DNA from: Sva-07 sp963710625
GTDB lineage: Bacteria; Actinomycetota; Acidimicrobiia; Acidimicrobiales; Ilumatobacteraceae
Length of the DNA stretch: 64,000 nucleotides
Reading direction: 5' to 3'
NCBI GenBank assembly: GCA_963710625.1
Contig: CAVQBG010000013.1
Coordinates: 248,001 to 312,000 of the forward strand
Part shown: piece by piece, positions 46,458 through 55,021 of the stretch
How the letters are laid out: each line of letters begins with the position of its first letter
Numbering within the stretch: position 1 is the first letter of the stretch
Program-made: the position numbers and the translations under genes
The notes under the pieces: model-generated
What the model saw: only the letters and a program-made list of their open reading frames with translations
Told to the model about the DNA's origin: nothing
Databases searched by the model: none

Positions 46458-46931
46458 CTACCGCTCGGAGTGCATCACGACCATGTACTGACCGCCGCCG
46501 GGCTCGACGTCGGCGGTCACCTCCAGGTCGGGCTCGAGGCGGGAGATCCGGTCGACGAGCCATGCCGCCGCGGCGAGGGCGTCGTCCTCCGCGGCGCAGT
46601 GTCCCATGATCTCGCGTCCACCCTTGCGGCCAGCACGGTCGACGGCGGCGAGGATGACCGCCGGATCGGCGACCAGCAGGTCGTCGGGCCAGTCGACCAC
46701 CGGTTTGGTGCTTCCCTTGCCGGTGTTGCACGCCCGGTGGGCGAGCCGTTCCTGACCGGTCCCCTTTCCCTTGCCCTTGCCGATGCCCTTCGACTTCGCC
46801 TTGCGCTCGGTGGTGCGACTGTCGATGCTCGGTCCGCGCGGGTCGTTCACCGACATGTCCGGATCGACCGGTTGGTCGCAGAGCCAACACCGCCAGGCGT
46901 CCTGTTCGCCGATCTCGCTCATGCGGGCCAT
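46458..46931 (-). CDS. Small HNH-like protein with altered metal site
   Basis: The 157-residue protein contains CWLC and LAHRACN with a following lysine (NTGKG), the ends of an HNH nuclease motif. The middle histidine expected after an acidic residue is serine here (SIDSRT), and a lysine/glycine-rich insert (KAKSKGIGKGKGKGTG) lies between. The C-terminal half is an alpha/beta segment (GHCAAEDDALAAAAWLVDRI, TADVEPGGGQYMVVMHSER). It may be a nucleic acid-binding relic. Either ATG 46931 or the Met four codons in could be the start. Confidence 0.6.
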   Translation of the reverse strand: MARMSEIGEQDAWRCWLCDQPVDPDMSVNDPRGPSIDSRTTERKAKSKGIGKGKGKGTGQERLAHRACNTGKGSTKPVVDWPDDLLVADPAVILAAVDRAGRKGGREIMGHCAAEDDALAAAAWLVDRISRLEPDLEVTADVEPGGGQYMVVMHSER

Positions 46932-47021
46932 TCGTCAGGCCGCCGGCGATCGTTCGTCGGGCCGAGCAGGTTCGCGGGTCATCGCACCAGTATCGCCGGG
47001 TCGGGCACCGCCGGGTGTGGC

Positions 47022-47336
47022 TCAGCGCTCGATCGGCCGATGGAACTCGATCCGGAACCCCACCGGACCGACCAACTCCACGTGGTGCGCCAACCCCGGA
47101 GGGATCACCACGTTCTCGCCTGCACCGACCGTTCGCCGCTCCTCGAGATCGGTCGGTGCTCCCGCCGAGCGAGTGGGATCGTCCTCGACGACGAAGACGA
47201 GTGCACCCGAGCGAACGACGAGTCTCCCCCACACCCCACTCGCGATCCGATGCGAGGACAGCAGTCCTCCGGGCACCGATGTCTCGTCGAATTCGCCGGT
47301 GGTGCGCACCAGCTCCAGGCCATCAGGGAGCTCCAT
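47022..47336 (-). CDS. Small cupin-type protein (DUF1971/TehB-like)
   Basis: The 104-residue single-domain cupin begins MELPDGLELVRTTGEFDETSVPGGLLSSHRIASGVWGRLVV, matching the DUF1971 pattern LPxGL..RT..FxxxTVPxGLL..H..xxGVWG. It ends with the second cupin strand (ENVVIPPGLAHHVELVGPVGFRIEFHRP). In other bacteria this domain precedes TehB methyltransferase or stands alone and may bind tellurite, selenite or another oxyanion. The function is inferred. A GGTGGTGGG run precedes the ATG. Confidence 0.75.
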   Translation of the reverse strand: MELPDGLELVRTTGEFDETSVPGGLLSSHRIASGVWGRLVVRSGALVFVVEDDPTRSAGAPTDLEERRTVGAGENVVIPPGLAHHVELVGPVGFRIEFHRPIER

Positions 47337-47362
47337 CCCACCACCTTCGGCGACGAGCCGAC

Positions 47363-47800
47363 TCACTCGCGAACGGGGACGACGAGCACCGGCACGGGTG
47401 AGGAACGAAGGACCTTCTCCGACGTGCTCCCGAGGGCCCAGCGCCTGACGCCTGACTGGCCGTGGCTGGCCATCACGATCATCGAGACGTTCTCCTGGTT
47501 GGCGAAGTCCAAGATGGCCTCCGCGGCGTGACTGCCGATCCGATGATGCACCTCGGTGTCGACCTCCGCAGGGACCGACGTGATCGCGCGAGTGAGGTAC
47601 GCGTCTGCGGCTTCGTCGAGAGCGATGTGTTCGCTGGCCGCGAAGCGCTGCAGCGCTTCGTGCTCCGCGGTGCCCAGTGCGCTGAAGACGATGAGCCGCG
47701 ACCCGAGCGCGACTGCGAGCATCGACGCCGTGTCGATCGCTCTCGTCGCGAGCTCGGACATGTCGAGCGGCACCATGATCGTTGCTGGTCGATTCTGCAC
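47363..47800 (-). CDS. Universal stress protein (UspA family, ATP-binding type)
   Basis: The 145-residue protein has the Usp fold with MVPLDMSELATRAIDTASMLA and the nucleotide motif ASHGQSGVRRWALGSTSEKVLRSSPVPVLVV, which fits the G-2x-G-9x-G(S/T) pattern of ATP-binding members. It probably acts as a cytoplasmic stress or growth-arrest protein. The GTG start has AAAGGAA upstream. It is divergent from an SDR gene and immediately upstream of the small cupin on the same strand. Confidence 0.88.
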   Translation of the reverse strand: MQNRPATIMVPLDMSELATRAIDTASMLAVALGSRLIVFSALGTAEHEALQRFAASEHIALDEAADAYLTRAITSVPAEVDTEVHHRIGSHAAEAILDFANQENVSMIVMASHGQSGVRRWALGSTSEKVLRSSPVPVLVVPVRE

Positions 47801-47927
47801 GGAGTTCCTTTCGCAGCCGGTCCAGCCTCAGTCTCCGCGGAGTGCGGGGCCGGAGCAAGGGCCAGAGGTCCGCGACGTCAGCGGAGCGCCCGGTCGTCCA
47901 CCACGCGACCGGACGGGTCCTCCGAAC

Positions 47928-47933
47928 TACCGT
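47928..47933 (+). promoter_or_regulatory. Candidate -10 element for leaderless SDR transcript
   Basis: TACCGT ends six bases before the ATG, without a Shine-Dalgarno. The hexamer is the same as that before the serine hydrolase at 31366. Confidence 0.45.
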
Positions 47934-47939
47934 CGCGAC

Positions 47940-48788
47940 ATGGAGCACCTCACAGGAAAGACAGCGGTGGTCACCGGAGCGGGGTCCGGTATGGGCAGGG
48001 CCTTCGCCGAGCGGTTCGCCCGTGCGGGGATGAACGTCGTGCTCGCCGACGTCGAGGAACCCAAGCTCGACGACGCCGTCGCCGCCATCACCGCAACCGG
48101 GGCACAGGCGATCGGCGTGCCGACCGACGTCACCGACGGCGATGCGGTCGATCGGCTCCGAGATGCCGCGATCGAGGCCTTCGGGCGCGTGCACGTGCTC
48201 TGCAACAACGCCGGCGTCGCCGGTGGGCCCGCGTCCGGCGGCGAGTGGGTGCTCGAGAACGAGTGGCGATGGGTGCTCGAGGTCAATCTGTGGGGCGTCG
48301 TCCACGGACACCGTTCGTTCCTGCCACACCTCGTCGAGGGCGGCGAGGGACACATCGTCAACACGGCGTCGATGGCCGGGCTGTTCCCGGGCCACTCGGC
48401 GTACAGCGCCAGCAAGTGGGCGGTCGTCGGCATCACCCAGGGCCTCTTCCAGACGATGCGCATGCAAGGAACGGGAGTCGGCGTGTCGTGTCTCTGCCCC
48501 GGCTGGGTGAACACCCAGATCGACCGGTCGGAACGCAACCGGCCCGAATGGGCCGCACCGAGTCTGGGCGTGGAAGCCACCGCCGAGGAGGAGGCCATCC
48601 GGGCGTTCGTGTCCGAGCAGTTGCGCTCGGGCATGCAGCCGGACCGGGTCGCCGATCTGGTGCACGATGCGATCGTGGCCGACCGGTTCTGGATCTTCAC
48701 CGACGACCAGATGGTGCAGTCACTCGCCGGCGACTACGAGGCGCTGCTCGCCGGCACCAACCCGCCCGAGCGGGTGCTCGGCGGCTGA
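47940..48788 (+). CDS. Short-chain dehydrogenase/reductase
   Basis: The 282-residue SDR has the NAD(P) loop TGAGSGMGRAF, VLCNNAGVAGGP, and the catalytic YSASK with Ser in NTASMAGLFPG upstream. The C-terminal part is long for a classical SDR and contains RFWIFTDDQMV, a pattern of SDR families acting on bulky alcohols or ketones. ADVEE after strand 2 suggests NAD preference. The CinA-like gene follows four bases after its stop, so they are probably co-transcribed. Confidence 0.88.
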   Translation: MEHLTGKTAVVTGAGSGMGRAFAERFARAGMNVVLADVEEPKLDDAVAAITATGAQAIGVPTDVTDGDAVDRLRDAAIEAFGRVHVLCNNAGVAGGPASGGEWVLENEWRWVLEVNLWGVVHGHRSFLPHLVEGGEGHIVNTASMAGLFPGHSAYSASKWAVVGITQGLFQTMRMQGTGVGVSCLCPGWVNTQIDRSERNRPEWAAPSLGVEATAEEEAIRAFVSEQLRSGMQPDRVADLVHDAIVADRFWIFTDDQMVQSLAGDYEALLAGTNPPERVLGG

Positions 48789-48792
48789 CTCG

Positions 48793-49281
48793 ATGTTCCC
48801 ACCCGAACTCACCGACCTGTCGCGGCGCATGGGCGCACTGCTGCGCGAGCGCGGCGAGACCATTGCGGTCGCCGAAGGGTCAGCCGGCGGCCTGATCTCG
48901 GCAACGCTCCTCGCCACGCCGGGCGCGTCGGCGTACTACCTCGGCGGCACGGTGATCTACACCGCTGCGGCCGGGCGGGCGTGGATGGCAGGAGAGATCG
49001 AGGTGCCGGCCGGAATGCGCGGCGCCACCGAGACCTTTGCGAGGTATCTGGCGGCATCGGTCCGCCTCAAGGTCGCATCGACCTGGGGCATCGGTGAGGC
49101 GGGTGCGGCCGGTCCGGCGAATCCGTACGGCGACCCGGCGGGCCACAGCTGGCTTGCGATCGACGGGCCGGTCTCGACCACCCGCAACGTGTTGACCGGT
49201 CTCGACGACCGGGCCGAGAACATGGTCGCCTTCACGACGGCCGCACTCGAGTTGTTCGTCGAGACGCTCGACAGCGCCTGA
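48793..49281 (+). CDS. CinA C-terminal-like nicotinamide-nucleotide amidohydrolase
   Basis: The 162-residue protein corresponds to the C-terminal (PncC) domain of CinA alone, which hydrolyses nicotinamide mononucleotide to nicotinate mononucleotide in pyridine nucleotide salvage. VAEGSAGGLISATLLATPGASAYYLGGTVIYT matches the catalytic VAESCTGGL..A.L....G.S..F.GG.V.Y region, with Cys-Thr replaced by Ala. GIGEAGAAGP matches the family G.sG.AGP. The start is the first ATG after the SDR stop. The N-terminal MoCF domain of full CinA is absent. Confidence 0.82.
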   Translation: MFPPELTDLSRRMGALLRERGETIAVAEGSAGGLISATLLATPGASAYYLGGTVIYTAAAGRAWMAGEIEVPAGMRGATETFARYLAASVRLKVASTWGIGEAGAAGPANPYGDPAGHSWLAIDGPVSTTRNVLTGLDDRAENMVAFTTAALELFVETLDSA

Positions 49282-49299
49282 GATCCGGTCGTCCTGCGT

Positions 49300-50370
49300 T
49301 CAGCAGATCCGCGGGAGCTGTTCGCCGAGTGGCAGGTCGACGACACGCGATGCACCGAACGCCGTTCGCGCCACCACGACGCCCGGGTGGTCCTCGACGA
49401 CCCGCCCGATGATGCACGCCTCCCGTCCGTACTCGTGGCCGTGCATCGCCGCCATCACCTCGTCGACGACCTGCGGCGGGACGATGGCGACGAGCCTTCC
49501 CTCGTTGGCGATGCTGATCGCATCGAGACCGAGGAAGGAACAGGCGGCTGCCACCTCGGGCGGCACCGGCAGCCGGGCTTCCTCGAACTCGATGCCGAGA
49601 TGCGCGGCGGCGGCGATCTCGCAGAGCGATGCGGCCACTCCCCCACGGGTCGGATCCCGCAGCACGTGCAGATCGGTACTGGCAGCGAGCATCGCTGCGA
49701 CCAGGCCATTGAGTGGAGCCGAGTCGGTGAGGATCCCCGTGCCGAACTCGAGCCCCTCACGCTGCGACATCACGGCGATCCCGTGCAGTCCGATCGGGCC
49801 GCTGACGAGCACCACATCGCCGTTGCGGGCGCGGCTCGGCCGGATGTCGACGCCATCGGGGATGATCCCGACACCGGCGGTGTTGACGTAGAGCCCGTCG
49901 GCGAGCCCTGCATCGACCACCTTGGTGTCGCCGGAGACGACGCGCACGCCGGCTCGCCGCGCCGCGGAACCCATTTCCTCGGCGACGCGTCCGAGGACGT
50001 TCATCGGCAGTCCTTCTTCGAGGATGAACCCGGCCGACAGAGCGATCGGTTGTGCACCACTCATGGCGATGTCGTTCACGGTGCCGTTGATCGCGAGGTC
50101 GCCGATGCAGCCGCCGGGGAAGAACAGCGGTCGCACGACGTAGGAGTCGGTGGAGAACGCGAGCCGGTCCGCGGCTCGCACGTCGAGCACTGCGGAGTCG
50201 TGCAGCTCCGCCTCGGGTGACGTGCCGAACGCCGGCAGGAAGATGTTCTCGATCAGCTCCGCCGAGAGCTTGCCGCCGCCACCGTGACCGATCACCACAC
50301 GCTCCTGACCGCGCAGCGGGAGCGGGCAGGACCACCCCTCGACGTCGACTGGGTCAGCCACCGCCGACAC
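49300..50370 (-). CDS. hypE: Hydrogenase maturation protein HypE
   Basis: The 356-residue enzyme dehydrates a carboxamide on its C-terminal cysteine to thiocyanate, the source of cyanide for the NiFe(CN)2CO site. The C-terminus is PRIC, the essential cysteine in its normal place. ATP-site features are VVIGHGGGGKL, DSAVLD and the AIRS-type GDLAINGTVNDIAMSGAQPIALSAGFILEEGLP. It starts with ATG 17 bases inside the hypD 3' end. It is the last gene of a hypF-hypC-hypD-hypE unit. Confidence 0.96.
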   Translation of the reverse strand: MSAVADPVDVEGWSCPLPLRGQERVVIGHGGGGKLSAELIENIFLPAFGTSPEAELHDSAVLDVRAADRLAFSTDSYVVRPLFFPGGCIGDLAINGTVNDIAMSGAQPIALSAGFILEEGLPMNVLGRVAEEMGSAARRAGVRVVSGDTKVVDAGLADGLYVNTAGVGIIPDGVDIRPSRARNGDVVLVSGPIGLHGIAVMSQREGLEFGTGILTDSAPLNGLVAAMLAASTDLHVLRDPTRGGVAASLCEIAAAAHLGIEFEEARLPVPPEVAAACSFLGLDAISIANEGRLVAIVPPQVVDEVMAAMHGHEYGREACIIGRVVEDHPGVVVARTAFGASRVVDLPLGEQLPRIC

Positions 50371-51490
50371 CGCTCGGTGTCACCGGCACCGGATCGGTCG
50401 GGGCGTCCAGGCGCCGGTACTGGTAGTACGCCGCGCACGCCCCTTCTCCCGACACCATCGTGGCGCCCAACGGCCGACGCGGGGTGCACTCGGTGCCGAA
50501 CGCCTCGCACTCGTGCGGCTTGATCAACCCCTGGAGGACCTCACCACTGCGGCACGGAGACGACTCGGGCGCGTCGATGGTTGCCACGTCGAACCGTGCC
50601 TCGGCGTCGAAGTCCGCGTACCGAGGGGACAGTCGCCAGCCGCTGAGCGGGATCTCGCCGATGCCGCGCCACTGGCGGTCGCAGACCTCGAACACGTCCT
50701 CGACCATCTGCTGCGCAGCCACGTTGCCGGCCTCGGTCACCACTCGGGCGTAGGCGTTCTCCAGCTCCGCGGTCCCGGCCTCGAGTTGGGCGACCACGCA
50801 GCGGATCCCCTCGAGAACATCGAGTGGTTCGAACCCGGTGACGACGATCGGCACCCGATGCGCTTGGACCAGCGGGCCGTACTGCCGCGTCCCCATGATC
50901 GAACACACGTGACCGGCGGCGAGGAACCCGTCGACGCGGTTGGTCGGCGAGCTGACGATGGCCTCGATCGCCGGCGGCACGAGCACATGGCTGACGAGGA
51001 CCGAGAAATTGGTGAGCCCTCGTTGCCGAGCCTGGTGGACCGCCATCGCATTGGCCGGCGCCGTGGTCTCGAATCCGATCGCGAAGAACACCACCTCGCG
51101 GTCGGGGTGGTCCTCGGCGACTTTCACCGCATCGAGGGGCGAGTACACGACCCTGACGTCACCACCTTCGCTCTTGACCTGGAACAGATCACGGCTGGTC
51201 CCCGGCACGCGGAGCATGTCCCCGAACGAGCAGAAGATCACGCCGGGTTGCGACGCGATGTCGAGTGCCTTGTCGATCATGCCGACCGGCGTCACGCACA
51301 CGGGGCAACCGGGTCCGTGGATGAGCTCGATGTCGTCGGGCAGCAGCTGGTCGATGCCGTTGCGGATGATGCTGTGCGTCTGGCCACCGCAGACCTCCAT
51401 GATCGCCCACGGCCGTGTGGTGATCCGATCGATCTCGGCGAACAGATGCCGGGCGACGACCGGGTCGTTGAACTCGTCGAGGTACTTCAC
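50354..51490 (-). CDS. hypD: Hydrogenase maturation protein HypD
   Basis: The 378-residue Fe-S protein assembles the Fe(CN)2CO unit together with HypC. Family motifs are EVCGGQTHSI, the redox cysteines in HGPGCPVCVTP, GFETTAPANAMAV, and the C-terminal cluster cysteines around CRSGEVLQGLIKPHECEAFG and GACAAYYQYRRL. The order and length are typical. It overlaps both hypC and hypE by a few bases, so translation is coupled through the unit. Confidence 0.97.
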   Translation of the reverse strand: MKYLDEFNDPVVARHLFAEIDRITTRPWAIMEVCGGQTHSIIRNGIDQLLPDDIELIHGPGCPVCVTPVGMIDKALDIASQPGVIFCSFGDMLRVPGTSRDLFQVKSEGGDVRVVYSPLDAVKVAEDHPDREVVFFAIGFETTAPANAMAVHQARQRGLTNFSVLVSHVLVPPAIEAIVSSPTNRVDGFLAAGHVCSIMGTRQYGPLVQAHRVPIVVTGFEPLDVLEGIRCVVAQLEAGTAELENAYARVVTEAGNVAAQQMVEDVFEVCDRQWRGIGEIPLSGWRLSPRYADFDAEARFDVATIDAPESSPCRSGEVLQGLIKPHECEAFGTECTPRRPLGATMVSGEGACAAYYQYRRLDAPTDPVPVTPSGVGGG

Positions 51491-51777
51491 ACCTGCTCAC
51501 CAATTGCGTCCTGGTCGTCGTCGGCGTCGATCGAGGCGCCGAGTTCCTCGTCGAGGACGCCGAGTTCCCTGAACATCTGCAACGTCTCGAGCGCCGCCAC
51601 CTCGTCGATCTTCGAGATCGCGAACCCGACGTGCACGATCGCGTAGTCGCCCACGTCGATGTCGGGAAGGTACGCGAGGCAGATCTCCTTGCGGATGCCG
51701 TCGAAGTCGATGGTCGCCATCCGGGTGCCGCGGTCCTCGCGAATGTCGATGATCTGGCCGGGAACTGCGAGGCACAT
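51487..51777 (-). CDS. hypC: Hydrogenase maturation chaperone HypC
   Basis: The 96-residue chaperone begins MCLAVPGQI, with the essential Cys2 that holds the iron unit and later binds the hydrogenase large subunit. The remainder VDVGDYAIVHVGFAISKIDEVAA is the usual HypC OB-like fold. The tail after residue 75 is acidic and longer than in E. coli. ATG follows the hypF stop directly (TAGATG), and its 3' end overlaps hypD. Confidence 0.96.
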   Translation of the reverse strand: MCLAVPGQIIDIREDRGTRMATIDFDGIRKEICLAYLPDIDVGDYAIVHVGFAISKIDEVAALETLQMFRELGVLDEELGASIDADDDQDAIGEQV

Positions 51778-54081
51778 CTAGGGCTCCGTTCGATGGGCGG
51801 CGATGTATGCCTGGCCGAGCGCCAGACCACCGTCGTTGGGTGGGACGAGATGATGGGTCAGGACGGCGAATCCGGCGTCCTCCAGCCGGTCGACACACGC
51901 CACGGTCAACAGGCTGTTCTGGAAGACGCCGCCTGTCAACGCGACGGTGTCCAACGCCCGATCCGATCGGATCCGGTGGGCGACGGCGACGACCAGCTCG
52001 GCGACGGCGAGGTGGAAGGTCAGGGCGATGTCGGCGACCGCGCTTCCGGTACGGAGGTCCTCGACGATGGCCCGGATCACGGGCCTCGGGTCGACGTCGC
52101 TACCGTCGGCGGTGAAGTGGAGGCTGAAGTGGTACGGGTCGAGTTGGGTGCCGGCCGTGGCGGCGATCTCGAGGTCGATGGCGGCCTGCGCCTCGTAGGT
52201 GATGTGGTGCCGCAGACCGAGCAACGATGCGACCGCATCGAACAGCCGCCCCATGCTCGAGCTGGGCACGCAGGCGACGTCCCTGGTGAGCTGCTGTCGC
52301 AGGAGGTTCCGTTCGATCTCGTCGAGAGCCGCAACCGGGGCGAGTTCGAGATCCCAGTCGACGTCGGCCGACCACAGGTGGGCGAGCGCGACCCGGCACG
52401 GGTTGCGGATCGCAGCGTCGCCACCGGGCAACGGCACGTACGACAGGTGCGCCACCCGTTCGTACCCCTCGGCGTCGGCGATCATCACTTCGCCGCCCCA
52501 GATCGCGCCGTCGTCGCCGTACCCCGTGCCGTCGAAGGCGATGCCGACCACCGGCGCCCGAGGGTCGAGTCCGTGTTCAGCCATCACGGCGGCCACGTGT
52601 GCGTGGTGATGCTGCACCTCCAGCACGGGACCCCGTCCGCTCGTTCGTGCCCACTTCGACGACAGGTAGGCGGGGTGGGCGTCGGCGGCGACGAGGTCGG
52701 GGGTGACGGCGTACATCGTCTCGAAGCGCTCGACCATGGTGTCGAAGGCCTCGAGGGTCTCGAGGTTCTCCATGTCGCCGAGGTGCTGGCTCACCCAGGC
52801 GTGGTCGCCCGACGCGACACAGAACGTGTTCTTCAGTTCGCCGCCGACGGCGAGCACCGACCGCCGACCGCCCGGCATCGCAACGGGAATCGGGGCGTAG
52901 CCCCGGGCGCGGCGGATCGGAAGGAGTCGATCGCCGACCAGCCGCACGACCGAGTCGTCGCACGGCACGTGGATCGGCCGGTCGTGGGTGAGCACGGCGT
53001 CGCTCAGTGTCTTCAGCAGTTCGACGTCGTCGTCGCGATACGTGATCGGCGTACCGCGAAGGTTGGCGCTGGTCATCACGAGCGGGGGCATCGACCCGTC
53101 GAGCACGAGGTGCTGCACCGGCGTGTACGGCAACATGATCCCGATCAGCGGGTTGCCGGGGGCCACCAGCTCCGAGAGTGCCGTCACGCGCCGCGCTCGG
53201 AGGAGCACGATCGGTCGGGCCGGCGACCGCAGCAGCGCGGCCTCGGCGCTGCTGATCTCGGCGAACTCCTCGGCTTGGACGAGATCGCGGACCATGATCG
53301 CGAACGGCTTGTCCGGTCGATGCTTGCGGACCCGCAAGCGGCCGATCGCGTGGTCGCTCGTCGCGTCGCACGCGAGGTGGAATCCGCCGAGCCCCTTGAC
53401 CGCAACCGTCCGACCTCCCAGCAGCGCCGAGCGGCTCAGGTCGATCGTCACGGCGCCTTCGACCACGTGGTCGTCGACGTAATTCAGGACAGGCCCGCAG
53501 TCGTGGCACGAGATCGGCTGGGCGTGGTAGCGGCGGTCGGCCGGATCGGTGTACTCGGCTGTGCACGCCGGGCACATCGGGAACGACGCCATCGTGGTGG
53601 CGGGTCGGTCGTATGGCAGCGATCGGATGATCGTGAACCGTGGGCCGCAGTTCGTACAGGTGATGAACGGGTGCCGGTGGCGGCGATCGCTCGGGCTCCC
53701 GAGTTCGGCGAGGCAGTCGTCGCACACGGCGGCGTCCGGTGCCACGAGCGTGCGCGCGCCGGTCGCCGAGCGACTCTCGACGATCACGAACTCGTCGGTC
53801 GCCGACGGCGTGGTGCGCCGGCGCTCCACGTGCTCGATGACGGCCAGCGGCGGGGCCTCCGAGAGCAGGCGCGACGCAAAGGCCTCGACCTCGTGACCGG
53901 GACCGCAGACCTCGATGAACACCCGGGTCGAGTCGTTGCCGACATGACCGACCAGACCGTGTTCCCGTGCGAGCCGGTGCACGAAGGGGCGGAACCCGAC
54001 GCCCTGCACGACGCCCGAGACCGTGATGCGTTCGGCCGTGCGCTCGTCGACGGGGCTGCTCGTCACGGGTTCGGAGTCCAC
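51778..54081 (-). CDS. hypF: Carbamoyltransferase HypF
   Basis: The 767-residue enzyme makes the carbamoyl adenylate used for cyanide synthesis. Domains in order are acylphosphatase (ERITVSGVVQGVGFRPFVHRLA), two zinc fingers (CDDC, CTNC, CPAC and CHDC), a YrdC-type domain (PFAIMVRDL, PIVLLRARR) and the Kae1-like carbamoyltransferase domain with VQHHHAHVAAVMAEHGL and FDGTGYGDDGAIWGGE. GTG 54081 gives a typical length. A minus-strand TACTGT about 70 bases upstream could be the -10, leaving a leader with a small GGGCTC/GAGCCC hairpin. It heads the hypFCDE unit. Confidence 0.95.
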   Translation of the reverse strand: MDSEPVTSSPVDERTAERITVSGVVQGVGFRPFVHRLAREHGLVGHVGNDSTRVFIEVCGPGHEVEAFASRLLSEAPPLAVIEHVERRRTTPSATDEFVIVESRSATGARTLVAPDAAVCDDCLAELGSPSDRRHRHPFITCTNCGPRFTIIRSLPYDRPATTMASFPMCPACTAEYTDPADRRYHAQPISCHDCGPVLNYVDDHVVEGAVTIDLSRSALLGGRTVAVKGLGGFHLACDATSDHAIGRLRVRKHRPDKPFAIMVRDLVQAEEFAEISSAEAALLRSPARPIVLLRARRVTALSELVAPGNPLIGIMLPYTPVQHLVLDGSMPPLVMTSANLRGTPITYRDDDVELLKTLSDAVLTHDRPIHVPCDDSVVRLVGDRLLPIRRARGYAPIPVAMPGGRRSVLAVGGELKNTFCVASGDHAWVSQHLGDMENLETLEAFDTMVERFETMYAVTPDLVAADAHPAYLSSKWARTSGRGPVLEVQHHHAHVAAVMAEHGLDPRAPVVGIAFDGTGYGDDGAIWGGEVMIADAEGYERVAHLSYVPLPGGDAAIRNPCRVALAHLWSADVDWDLELAPVAALDEIERNLLRQQLTRDVACVPSSSMGRLFDAVASLLGLRHHITYEAQAAIDLEIAATAGTQLDPYHFSLHFTADGSDVDPRPVIRAIVEDLRTGSAVADIALTFHLAVAELVVAVAHRIRSDRALDTVALTGGVFQNSLLTVACVDRLEDAGFAVLTHHLVPPNDGGLALGQAYIAAHRTEP

Positions 54082-54277
54082 ACCGTCACCCGGTCGTCGC
54101 CGGAGTCGCCGACCGCGAGGGCTCGCCGGTGGAGCGAGAGCCCGTCGGGGACAGTAGATGGTGTCGACGGCCGCATCATGCAAGCATTGCACGACCCACG
54201 GAGCCATCGGTCGCCCAGCGGCGGATGCCGCTGCACGGTGAAGCCGTCCCCACCGGCGGAGTATCCTCCTCGACCAC
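54082..54277. other. Divergent intergenic region between hypF and a GNAT gene
   Basis: The 196 bases hold candidate promoter hexamers for both sides: TACTGT on the minus strand for hypF and TATCCT ten bases before the GNAT ATG. A stem of CTCGC/GCGAG extended by GGG/CCC lies in the hypF leader. I see no gene in it. Confidence 0.4.
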
Positions 54278-54901
54278 ATGGATGACCCGTCCCCGAGCAA
54301 CGGAGAAGTGGTCACACTGCCTGATGGTGGCCGCATCCTCGTTCGTCACCTCCAACCGTCCGACCGCGCAGAACTCGCACAGCGCTACCTCGAGCTGTCG
54401 CCCGAGGCACGGCGCCTCCGGTTCTTCAACGCCCCTGGCCATCTCTCCGAGCGCCTGCTCGACTACCTCATGGACGTCGACGTCCCGAACCGCTCCGCGC
54501 TCGTGGCATTCGCGCTCGACGACGACGGCGCTCCGGGGGTGGGTATCGCCCGGTACGCACGGAGCCGGGACGAGCCGGACACGGCCGAGGCCGCGGTGAC
54601 CGTGATGGACAGCCATCAGAACCGTGGGATCGCGACGGAACTGCTCACCCGGCTGGCCGACGAAGCACGGGGGTACGGCATCAACACGTTCACCGCCAGC
54701 GTGATGTGGGAGAACCGCGACCTGCTCGACGGATTGCGCTCATTCGGCGCCGACGTCCGGCCGAGCGAACCGGGCGTTGCGTCGGTCCGCATTCCGCTTC
54801 CGCCGCCCGAAGCAGAACAGCCGGTGTCCGAGCTGCACGACGTCCTTCGGTTGTTCGCCGACCGCGTCAACGAGGCCATCGGCCTCAAGTTCGTCCGCTG
54901 A
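54278..54901 (+). CDS. GNAT-family N-acetyltransferase
   Basis: The 207-residue enzyme has a GNAT fold with the acetyl-CoA pyrophosphate loop DSHQNRGIATELL (Q/RxxGxG/A) and the preceding VTVM strand. An N-terminal beta-rich stretch (VTLPDGGRILVRHLQPSDRAELAQRY) resembles the stand-alone GNAT domains related to protein lysine acetyltransferases of the PatA/Pat type, but no regulatory domain is present. The C-terminus is acidic and helical. The substrate is unknown. No Shine-Dalgarno is seen; TATCCT lies ten bases before the ATG. Confidence 0.85.
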   Translation: MDDPSPSNGEVVTLPDGGRILVRHLQPSDRAELAQRYLELSPEARRLRFFNAPGHLSERLLDYLMDVDVPNRSALVAFALDDDGAPGVGIARYARSRDEPDTAEAAVTVMDSHQNRGIATELLTRLADEARGYGINTFTASVMWENRDLLDGLRSFGADVRPSEPGVASVRIPLPPPEAEQPVSELHDVLRLFADRVNEAIGLKFVR

Positions 54902-55021
54902 CACCCGTCTGCGTCGCCGTGGCGTCGCCGGCGGTGACCGAGAGGAGGTTCGGCCCGGTCGGGCTGGTGGCGGTCATGTTGATCTGGACAGCGGTCGCAC
55001 CTGCGGACGACACTCGTCGCG

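Noticed and set aside
51631..54285. An 884-codon plus-strand open frame over hypF and hypC
   Set aside because: Antisense shadow of hypF, with His/Arg/Asp-rich composition and no recognisable fold.
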